Shown here: positions 6,978-11,995 of the stretch, piece by piece
How positions within the stretch are numbered: position 1 is the first letter of the stretch
Layout of the letters: each line of letters starts with the position of its first letter
DNA from: an uncultured Anaerococcus sp.
Lineage (GTDB): Bacteria > Bacillota > Clostridia > Tissierellales > Peptoniphilaceae
Length of the DNA stretch: 14,179 nucleotides
Direction: 5' to 3'
NCBI RefSeq assembly: GCF_943912385.1
Contig: NZ_CALTTY010000028.1
Location: 1-14,179 of the forward strand
Program-made: the position numbers and the translations under genes
The notes under the pieces: generated by a model
Seen by the model: only the letters and a program-made list of their open reading frames with translations
Told to the model about the DNA's origin: nothing
The model's database searches: none

Positions 6978-8174
6978 ATGAGTAAAGAAACATTTGAAAG
7001 AAGCAAACCACATATTAATATTGGTACAATCGGCCACGTAGACCACGGTAAAACAACAACAACAGCAGCCATCACCCAAGCCCTAAACAAAAAATACGGC
7101 TCAGGTGAAGCAATCGATTATGAAAACATCGATAAGGCTCCAGAAGAAAGAGAACGTGGAATCACAATCAACACATCAGTAGTTGAATATGAAACAGAAA
7201 ACAGACACTACGCACATATCGACGCTCCAGGCCACGCTGACTACGTTAAAAACATGATCACAGGTGCAGCACAAATGGACGGAGCAATCCTAGTAGTATC
7301 TGCAGCAGACGGTCCAATGCCACAAACAAGAGAACACATCCTACTAGCAAGACAAGTTGGTATACCAAAAATAGCAGTATTCCTAAACAAACAAGACCAA
7401 GTAGACGATGATGAATTAATCGAACTTGTAGAAATGGAAGTAAGAGACCTACTAAATGAATATGAATACGACGGAGACGACGCACCAGTAATCGTAGGAA
7501 GTGCACTAAAATCTCTACAAGATGGTGGAGAAGGTGAATGGGCTGAAAAGATACTAAACCTAATGGATGAAGTAGACAGCTACTTTGACATACCAGAAAG
7601 AGACAACGACCAACCATTCCTAATGCCAGTAGAAGACGTAATGACAATCTCAGGACGTGGTACTGTAGCAACAGGTAGGGTAGAAAAAGGAACTCTAAAA
7701 GTAGGAGACACAGTAGAAATCGTAGGACTAGAAGATAAAACATCTGAAGCAGTAGTAACAGGTGTTGAAATGTTCCACAAACAACTAGAACAAGCAGAAT
7801 CAGGAGACAACGTAGGAATCCTACTAAGAGGTGTACAAAGAGATGACATCTCAAGAGGACAAGTACTAGCAAAACCAGGTTCTGTACAACCACACACAGA
7901 ATTCGAAGGTCAAGTATACGTACTAACCAAAGAAGAAGGTGGTAGACACACCCCATTCTTCTCAGGATACAGACCACAATTCTTCTTCAGAACAACAGAT
8001 GTTACAGGTGACATCGAACTAGAAGAAGGCGTAGAAATGGTAATGCCAGGAGACAACGCAACATTCAAGATCAAACTTCAAAAGCCAATCGCCCTTGAAG
8101 AAGGACTAAGATTTGCTGTACGTGAAGGTGGTAGAACAGTTGCATCTGGTGTTGTTACAAAAATCGTAAAATAG
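6978..8174 (+). CDS. tuf: Elongation factor Tu
   Basis: The GTPase that brings aminoacyl-tRNA to the ribosome. It has 398 residues and all standard motifs: GHVDHGKT (19-26), RGITI, the DxPGH box, NKxD, GSALK, then domains II and III with GRGTVATGRVE, GGRHTPFF and PQFFFRTTDVTG. The box is DAPGH rather than the usual DCPGH, and NKQD replaces the common NKCD. No cysteine occurs anywhere in the protein. Codon choice is strongly biased (A-ending codons with AAC, TAC, GAC), as expected for one of the most abundant cellular proteins. A site containing TAGGAG precedes the ATG. It is the last gene of the operon; no rpsJ or other S10-operon gene follows. Confidence 0.98.
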   Translation: MSKETFERSKPHINIGTIGHVDHGKTTTTAAITQALNKKYGSGEAIDYENIDKAPEERERGITINTSVVEYETENRHYAHIDAPGHADYVKNMITGAAQMDGAILVVSAADGPMPQTREHILLARQVGIPKIAVFLNKQDQVDDDELIELVEMEVRDLLNEYEYDGDDAPVIVGSALKSLQDGGEGEWAEKILNLMDEVDSYFDIPERDNDQPFLMPVEDVMTISGRGTVATGRVEKGTLKVGDTVEIVGLEDKTSEAVVTGVEMFHKQLEQAESGDNVGILLRGVQRDDISRGQVLAKPGSVQPHTEFEGQVYVLTKEEGGRHTPFFSGYRPQFFFRTTDVTGDIELEEGVEMVMPGDNATFKIKLQKPIALEEGLRFAVREGGRTVASGVVTKIVK

Positions 8175-8178
8175 TCCT

Positions 8179-8284
8179 ACCCTCTATGGGTGACGGATGA
8201 AATCCGTCATTTCTGAGACGAGGCATAGCCGAGTCCAGAAAACTAAGCGAGAAGGAGCGAAGCTTCTTCGAGAGGACTTAGGTT
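8179..8284 (+). repeat. Three-hairpin GC-richer element after tuf (repeat or structured RNA)
   Basis: About half G+C amid very AT-rich flanks. Hairpin 1: TGACGGAT (8191-8198) pairs perfectly with ATCCGTCA (8202-8209) around GAA, preceded by ACCC/GGGT pairing (8179-8191). Hairpin 2: TTTCTG (8210-8215) pairs with CAGAAA (8236-8241), and inside it GAC-GA-GGC pairs with GCC-GA-GTC around ATA, with symmetrical tandem G.A mismatches. Hairpin 3: CTAAG (8243-8247) pairs with CTTAG (8277-8281), enclosing GAAGGAGC (8251-8258) and GCTTCTTC (8262-8269) around GAA. It is transcribed with tuf. It resembles the dispersed palindromic repeats of many genomes, but a second copy is not in this window, so the class is unproven. 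Confidence 0.5.
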
Positions 8285-8316
8285 AGAATTATAAAATTAA
8301 AAATAATGATTAAAAA

Positions 8317-8344
8317 AGACAGGCTCAAAAGTCTGTCTTTTTTT
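8317..8344 (+). terminator. Rho-independent terminator of the str operon
   Basis: AGACAGGCT (8317-8325) pairs with AGTCTGTCT (8330-8338) with one G.T pair, around a CAAA loop, and is followed by six further T residues. Confidence 0.9.
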
Positions 8345-8409
8345 GAGTTGCAGTAAAGCTTATTAGATAATAAATAATAACACTAAAATATATTGATGAA
8401 GAAAACTGG

Positions 8410-8444
8410 ATTTTGCTATTAAAATTAATAGTAAAATTTTTTAT
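8410..8444 (+). terminator. Terminator-like hairpin upstream of the AT-rich cassette
   Basis: TTTTGCTATT (8411-8420) pairs with AATAGTAAAA (8427-8436), with one G.T pair, around AAAATT; TTTTTT follows from 8437. The stem is AT-rich. It could back up the str terminator or act as a regulatory inverted repeat. Confidence 0.45.
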
Positions 8445-8487
8445 ATAAAACCATAAATGGTAACCTTAGATATGAATTATTTTATTA

Positions 8488-8503
8488 AAATCTGTACAGT
8501 TTT
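8488..8503. promoter_or_regulatory. Palindromic operator candidate
   Basis: CTGTACAG (8492-8499) is a perfect 8-bp palindrome, extended by AAA and TTT on the two sides after one mismatch. It lies just upstream of the best -35 candidate of the cassette, roughly 47 bases before the predicted transcript start. A dimeric LuxR-type regulator such as the one at 10592 would suit such a site; this is inference. Confidence 0.4.
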
Positions 8504-8506
8504 AAA

Positions 8507-8536
8507 TTTACTCTATGCAGAAATGTCCTATATATT
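8507..8536 (+). promoter_or_regulatory. Possible promoter of the bacteriocin-like cassette
   Basis: TTTACT (8507-8512), an 18-base spacer and TATATT (8531-8536). The -35 is weak, as expected for an activator-dependent promoter. A further inverted repeat, TGATAT (8551-8556) and ATATCA (8561-8566) with 4 bases between, lies just downstream. Confidence 0.4.
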
Positions 8537-8573
8537 TTAACAAAAATTAATGATATGATGATATCAAGATAAG

Positions 8574-8602
8574 AAAGGAGGACGAATTACATATATTTTT
8601 AA
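8574..8602 (+). repeat. Leader copy A: ribosome site plus ATATATTTTTAA
   Basis: A strong AAAGGAGG (8574-8581) is followed 9 bases later by ATATATTTTTAA (8591-8602). Reading from ATT 8595 gives only FKQNI-like codons before a stop at 8613. The arrangement is repeated at 8638-8664 in front of the secreted protein, so this looks like a duplicated translation-initiation region whose own reading frame is dead. Confidence 0.4.
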
Positions 8603-8637
8603 GCAGAATATATAATTTTTAAAATGAAAGCTTCTTG

Positions 8638-8664
8638 AGAGGGAGAATTTATATATATTTTTAA
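8638..8664 (+). repeat. Leader copy B: ribosome site plus ATATATTTTTAA
   Basis: A purine-rich site (AGAGGGAG, 8638-8645) is followed by the same ATATATTTTTAA (8653-8664) seen in copy A. It leads into the signal peptide of the secreted protein, without an ATG, GTG or TTG. Confidence 0.4.
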
Positions 8665-9409
8665 TAAAATTTTTAAGTCTGTCGCTGTATTATTATCGTT
8701 AATTATGATTACTCCAAGTATTTCTTATGCTAGTGAAAATGAAGAAAGTGTTGTGGATACATTTTTAGAAATGAATAGTATAGGATCAATTTCTGAAGAT
8801 GTAAGTGACGAAAATATAATAAATGAGTTTATATTTGATGCCAAAGAAAAAGTTATAAGTAAAGAGATTAATCTTGCTGCTAAAGACTTTACTCTAGATT
8901 ATTATAAATCTAAAGTTTTGAAAATATATGAAGAAAATGATACTTTTACTAGTATCACTATTCCTGTAAAAGGTAATAAATATAGTTTAATTAGTAACTT
9001 AACTTTAATATATGACGCAAATAATAATTTGGTATCTTATACTGAAACTTTGTTATCTAATAATAATAATAAATTTAAGATAGAAAGTTATATAAATGGC
9101 TCGCTTTTAGAAATTAAGGATACAAATGTAGATTTTGTTGAAGATTCGGAGATTCAGAAAGGATTGGATGAATTACACGAAATAGCAGAAAATAATACTT
9201 GCACTTTTAATTTTTACAGTGTAAAAAAGACTGCTGCATGCATTGCTGGTGTAATTGGTGTTAACGCTGGTGTTGCATATCTTATTGCAGGTACATGCAC
9301 CGCATCATGTCCAGCTGTACCACCAATTTGTGCAGCGTGTATAGGTGCAGTTGCAACTATAGGCGCTGGCGATTTAGCTTCAATAATAGCCTGCTTTAAA
9401 TTAGATTAA
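8657..9409 (+). CDS. Secreted protein with Cys-rich hydrophobic C-terminus, bacteriocin-like precursor
   Basis: I do not recognise an exact family. The frame opens after a TGA at 8636. Its first ATG, at 8705, has no ribosome site and cuts a signal peptide in half. Reading from ATT 8657 gives a basic start (FNKIFKS), the hydrophobic run VAVLLSLIMITPSISYA and a plausible cleavage before SENEE, so I place the start there; ATA 8651 is an alternative. The middle (about 150 residues) is acidic and soluble. The last ~70 residues carry seven Cys in an Ala/Gly-rich hydrophobic setting, including GTCTASC, PPICAACIG and IIACFKLD. This two-part plan (large leader, Cys-rich hydrophobic tail) resembles halocin C8-type precursors. 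Small membrane proteins, which could give immunity, and a two-component system follow. Function is inferred. Confidence 0.6.
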   Translation: MFNKIFKSVAVLLSLIMITPSISYASENEESVVDTFLEMNSIGSISEDVSDENIINEFIFDAKEKVISKEINLAAKDFTLDYYKSKVLKIYEENDTFTSITIPVKGNKYSLISNLTLIYDANNNLVSYTETLLSNNNNKFKIESYINGSLLEIKDTNVDFVEDSEIQKGLDELHEIAENNTCTFNFYSVKKTAACIAGVIGVNAGVAYLIAGTCTASCPAVPPICAACIGAVATIGAGDLASIIACFKLD

Positions 9410-9427
9410 TATAAGGACAGGGAATAT

Positions 9428-9610
9428 ATGAAAAATAATGGTATAGTTGTTTATATTGTAGTAATCACTATATTTGCTACATTAACTATAATTTCCATTC
9501 CTAAGTTATTTTCAGGAGAAATCAAATGGTTTTTCTACACAACCTTATTTCTAGGATTAACTATTTTGTCAGGTGTTATACTTAGGAAATATAGAAAGTT
9601 TGAGAATTAA
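9428..9610 (+). CDS. Small two-helix membrane protein (copy 1), possible immunity protein
   Basis: A 60-residue protein with two membrane segments (about residues 6-25 and 34-52) and a short basic tail. A purine-rich AAGGACAGGGA stretch lies ahead of the ATG, and the gene begins 18 bases after the secreted protein, so the two are surely cotranscribed. It is paralogous to the ORF at 9806-9985: both begin with (K)KNNGI and share an IP pair near residue 25 and the same length and topology. Small multi-helix proteins next to bacteriocin genes often give self-immunity, which is the best guess here. The alternative is that it is the detached membrane half of a duplicated sensor kinase, since its paralogue sits directly in front of kinase coding sequence. 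Confidence 0.65.
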   Translation: MKNNGIVVYIVVITIFATLTIISIPKLFSGEIKWFFYTTLFLGLTILSGVILRKYRKFEN

Positions 9611-9615
9611 AACAA

Positions 9616-9769
9616 AGGGGAGCATTTGTTAATTATAATAATTTTCGTAGCATCAGTAGAGTATTCTATAAGAATTTTTTAGATAATTTGTCATCAAATG
9701 GGGCGATAATTTCTAAGGAGTTTAACTGATTGTTTTTATGCGAATTATTCATTTTACATTTGCTCCCTT
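9616..9769 (+). repeat. Gap region bounded by an inverted repeat, with alternative pairings
   Basis: AGGGGAGCA (9616-9624) can pair with TGCTCCCTT (9761-9769), with one G.T pair, closing a 154-base domain. CAAATG (9695-9700) can pair with either CATTTG 9623-9628 or CATTTG 9757-9762, so two folds exclude each other. ATTCT/AGAAT (around 9664-9675) followed by T residues resembles a weak terminator. A TTG at 9626, after AGGGGAG, opens an 18-codon hydrophobic frame ending at 9682. No larger gene fits here. Confidence 0.35.
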
Positions 9770-9805
9770 ATTACATTTAGTATAAGATAAATTGAGGGTG
9801 ATCAT

Positions 9806-9985
9806 TTGAAAAAGAATAATGGTATATTAACTTATCTGATATTAACAAGTGTATTTTCTTTAATTGTGGTTATAATGATTCCATTTGTAATTAATAGAAA
9901 TCAATTGTATTTGTATGTATTATTAATTATTTTGATTTTATCTGTTTTTATGTCTGGAAATATGTTAAAAAATATAAAAAATTAA
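9806..9985 (+). CDS. Small two-helix membrane protein (copy 2), or membrane half of the histidine kinase
   Basis: A 59-codon frame starting at TTG 9806, with GAGGGTGA a few bases upstream. The product begins KKNNGILTYLIL after the initiator and has two hydrophobic helices (about residues 7-26 and 33-50), ending GNMLKNIKN. It is a paralogue of the 60-residue protein at 9428-9610. The frame ends in two A-AAA-AAT heptamers (9967-9973 and 9976-9982) with TAA directly after the second. A -1 slip there leads into the kinase frame that encodes LIDFYDIAYYIADEREEF and the His box. It may therefore be a free-standing membrane protein, the N-terminus of a frameshifted kinase, or both. The gene lies below common size cut-offs and uses a TTG start, so it is easily missed. 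Confidence 0.6.
   Translation: MKKNNGILTYLILTSVFSLIVVIMIPFVINRNQLYLYVLLIILILSVFMSGNMLKNIKN
9967..9985 (+). promoter_or_regulatory. Candidate -1 ribosomal frameshift site
   Basis: Two in-register A-AAA-AAT heptamers (codons AAA AAT at 9968-9973 and 9977-9982) sit just before an in-frame TAA at 9983-9985. Slipping back by one continues into the kinase frame, which is open to 10599. The stop directly after the heptamer and the lack of any start codon in the kinase frame both fit. An indel in one of the A-runs is the plain alternative. Confidence 0.45.
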
Positions 9986-10599
9986 TTGATTTTTATGATA
10001 TTGCATACTATATTGCAGATGAAAGGGAAGAATTTGCTAGAATTATACATGATGAAATTATTCAGGATTTATATGGTGTAGTTAATAATTTGAGTTTTGA
10101 TGAACCAGATATAAAATTAATTAGAGAAATTGTAGTAAATTTAGAAAGAAAATCTCGTAGTATAATGATGCAATATAGAAACACATTATTAGACGATATT
10201 GATATTTTAGATAATTTTAGAAGTATAATTTATGATGTTGAAAATTTATTTCCGGATAAGCACTATGATGTTGAAATAAACGTATCATTGGATGAAGAAA
10301 TTTCAAATAAAAATACCAATAAATTAAGGGTGCTAGTTATAATAGTTAAGGAACTGTTAAATAATATTTATAAACATTCTCAAGGAAAAACAATAAACTT
10401 AAATCTATACTCTGTTAATGACGGATATAGGTTGAAAATAATAAGTGATGGTACAAAAAGAGAAGACTACTTAAATATACTAAATTCTAAATCGGGAGTT
10501 CTTTTTATAAAATTTTTAGTTGACTCAAATGGTGGAACTGTAGATTATTTTTATGAAAATGGAATACTAATGACAGAAGTATTTATAAAATGTGATTGA
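9979..10599 (+). CDS. NarL-type histidine kinase (DHp and ATPase domains), start missing unless frameshifted
   Basis: A sensor kinase that would phosphorylate the regulator encoded next. The frame carries a HisKA_3 dimerisation/phosphoacceptor helix, EREEFARIIHDEIIQDL, with the His codon at 10048-10050. The HATPase N-box follows as VKELLNNIYKHS; the G1 box is reduced to SDGTK, and a G2-like SGVLFIKFLVDSNGG is present. The first TTG usable in this frame, at 10090, lies after the His box and would remove it. No ATG, GTG or TTG lies between the stop at 9895 and that TTG, so I mark the coding part from the frameshift point. Joined by a -1 shift to the membrane ORF at 9806 it would be about 264 residues with two membrane helices, a normal small sensor. 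It overlaps the regulator gene by 8 bases. Base composition is extremely AT-rich. Confidence 0.7.
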   Translation, partial: KLIDFYDIAYYIADEREEFARIIHDEIIQDLYGVVNNLSFDEPDIKLIREIVVNLERKSRSIMMQYRNTLLDDIDILDNFRSIIYDVENLFPDKHYDVEINVSLDEEISNKNTNKLRVLVIIVKELLNNIYKHSQGKTINLNLYSVNDGYRLKIISDGTKREDYLNILNSKSGVLFIKFLVDSNGGTVDYFYENGILMTEVFIKCD

Positions 10600-11197
10600 G
10601 TTGGAAATAATAATATTAGATGATCATAAAATATTTGGTGAAAGTTTATCAAAGTTATTAAATGTGAAATTTGAAGATTCAAAGTGTGTATTTGTTAGTA
10701 AGGTGGTTGATTTCTTTTACCTTTTAGATAAAAATGATTATGATATGTGCCTTATTGATATCAATTTAAATAATTCGGGTTCAGGTTTTGATGTTTTGAA
10801 GATATTGAATAAAAATAAATATAATATAAAAAAAATTATACTATCTTCATATAATAATCCTATCTATAAAAATAAAGCATATAAATTGGGAGTAGATGCT
10901 TATTTTACAAAATCAATAGATGTAGAAAACTTGCTTAAAAATCTCAAGTCAGTATATGAGGGAAGTTATAGTTCCAATAAAACTGCTTTTAAAGATTTTT
11001 TAACACCTAGAGAAAAAGAAGTAGTGAATGAAATAATTAAGGGTAAGAAAAATTCAGAAATAGCTTTAAATCTATATATTAGTGAAAGAACATTATACCA
11101 TCATATAGAAAGTATATATGATAAATTAAATGTAAATAATAAAGTTGATTTATATTCTAGGGCAATTGAATTAGGGTATATTGAACCTATAATATAA
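10592..11197 (+). CDS. LuxR/NarL-family response regulator
   Basis: A transcription regulator activated by phosphorylation. The receiver domain (about 1-120) has the acidic pair Asp10-Asp11, the phosphoacceptor Asp56 in CLIDINLN, Ser85-Ser86 at the switch and Lys107 in FTKS. The output domain (about 136-196) is a LuxR-type helix-turn-helix: LTPREKEVVNEIIKGKKNSE, then ISERTLYHHIESIYDKLN. The 201 residues are typical. The start GTG 10592 overlaps the kinase stop by 8 bases and has no strong ribosome site, which fits translational coupling; TTG 10601 is a possible shorter start. The likely partner is the kinase just upstream, and the likely target is the cassette promoter near 8490-8536; the target is inferred only from a palindrome there. 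Confidence 0.9.
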   Translation: MIELEIIILDDHKIFGESLSKLLNVKFEDSKCVFVSKVVDFFYLLDKNDYDMCLIDINLNNSGSGFDVLKILNKNKYNIKKIILSSYNNPIYKNKAYKLGVDAYFTKSIDVENLLKNLKSVYEGSYSSNKTAFKDFLTPREKEVVNEIIKGKKNSEIALNLYISERTLYHHIESIYDKLNVNNKVDLYSRAIELGYIEPII

Positions 11198-11235
11198 ATT
11201 TGATTTTATTATTTATTTTTTTAACCATATTAAAC

Positions 11236-11278
11236 AAATTTCTTAATATTATAATTAAATTATAATATTAAGAAATTT
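11236..11278. terminator. Perfect 20-bp palindromic hairpin between convergent genes
   Basis: Arms 11236-11255 and 11259-11278 are perfectly complementary over 20 bases with only TAA between them. The stem is almost all A/T with two G-C pairs. It lies between the response regulator (+) and the Crp/Fnr gene (-), ending 3 bases from the latter's stop, and most likely ends both transcripts. It lacks a long U-tract, so efficiency is uncertain. Confidence 0.6.
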
Positions 11279-11281
11279 ATA

Positions 11282-11917
11282 CTATAAATGACTTTTATTT
11301 AATATTTCTATATAGTTTTGTTTTAATTTGATTATCCCCTCATCAGCCATTTTTGATAGTTCCCTTGATAGGCTGGGTCTGGTTGTTGATAGGTAGTCTG
11401 CCCGGTCTTCTCTTTTCATTGTTAGCTTGACTTTACCTTGATTTTCATTTTCTAGTAGGTATTTTCCTATTTTTTGACGAAGACTTGCTTGGGAAGTGAT
11501 TTGGTTTTTCTTTGATAAAGCCAGGCATTTTTTTGATATGAAGTCTATATAGGACCTTAGAAAGCTTTCGGGACATGGGGGCTCAAAGATTTTCTTGAAG
11601 TCTTTTATTATTAGGATTTTAGAGTCTTCCCTACATTCGCAGTCGAAGTCGAAGGGTTCCCCGAGGTAGGAGTAGACTTCGCCAAATAAGGTTGGTTTAG
11701 AAAAGTTTTGGAAGATATATCTTTTGCCCTTACCATCAATTTGGTAGACATTTAGGCGGCCTTCTATAAGATAGAAAAGGTCTCCACTAGATTCTCCATA
11801 CCTAAATATATACTCCCCCTTGGAGTAGGTTTTTTCTATAAATTCTATCTTAGACTTGATTATGTCTAGGTCTTCATCTGATAAATTTTTAAAAATTATT
11901 ACATCTCTAATATCCAT
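11282..11917 (-). CDS. Crp/Fnr-family transcription regulator, probable regulator of hcp
   Basis: A 211-residue regulator with an N-terminal cyclic-nucleotide-type sensor barrel (about 8-115; YSKGEYIFRYGESSGDLFYLIEG region at 31-53 and LFGEVYSY at 77-84) and a C-terminal winged helix (about 145-205) with the recognition segment TTRPSLSRELSKM (178-190). It lacks the N-terminal Cys cluster of oxygen-sensing Fnr. Cys residues occur at 93, 95, 115 and 131; whether they or a cofactor sense anything cannot be told. It lies 78 bases downstream of hcp on the same strand with a terminator between them, and may have its own -10 (TATAAT, 11945-11940). A GAAAGGAAG ribosome site precedes the ATG. Placement next to hcp, whose promoter bears a Crp/Fnr-type palindrome, suggests an HcpR-like role in nitrosative stress; the identity as HcpR is inference. 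Confidence 0.85.
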   Translation of the reverse strand: MDIRDVIIFKNLSDEDLDIIKSKIEFIEKTYSKGEYIFRYGESSGDLFYLIEGRLNVYQIDGKGKRYIFQNFSKPTLFGEVYSYLGEPFDFDCECREDSKILIIKDFKKIFEPPCPESFLRSYIDFISKKCLALSKKNQITSQASLRQKIGKYLLENENQGKVKLTMKREDRADYLSTTRPSLSRELSKMADEGIIKLKQNYIEILNKSHL

Positions 11918-11959
11918 TTGTACTTCCTTTCTAAGACCTATTATACTATAATTACAAAT

Positions 11960-11985
11960 AAAAAAGCCGGCACTTTTGTGCCGAC
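11960..11985 (-). terminator. Rho-independent terminator of hcp
   Basis: On the - strand, CGGCAC (11983-11978) and GTGCCG (11973-11968) pair around AAAA. GC and then six T residues (complement of 11960-11965) follow. It separates hcp from the regulator gene. Confidence 0.85.
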
Positions 11986-11995
11986 AATTTTAATC

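Noticed and set aside
7258..7977. Long open frame (239 codons) antisense to tuf
   Set aside because: Its product is a Leu/Val/His-rich string produced by the biased codon use of tuf read backwards; there is no ribosome site and tuf is certain.
8657..9409. SdpC-type killing factor
   Set aside because: The overall plan (signal peptide, acidic middle, hydrophobic C-terminus) is similar, but the C-terminal region has seven Cys and none of the SDP peptide pattern that I recall.
10090..10599. TTG 10090 as the true start of the kinase gene
   Set aside because: It removes the conserved His-box helix that is clearly encoded just upstream in the same frame, and no ribosome site precedes it.
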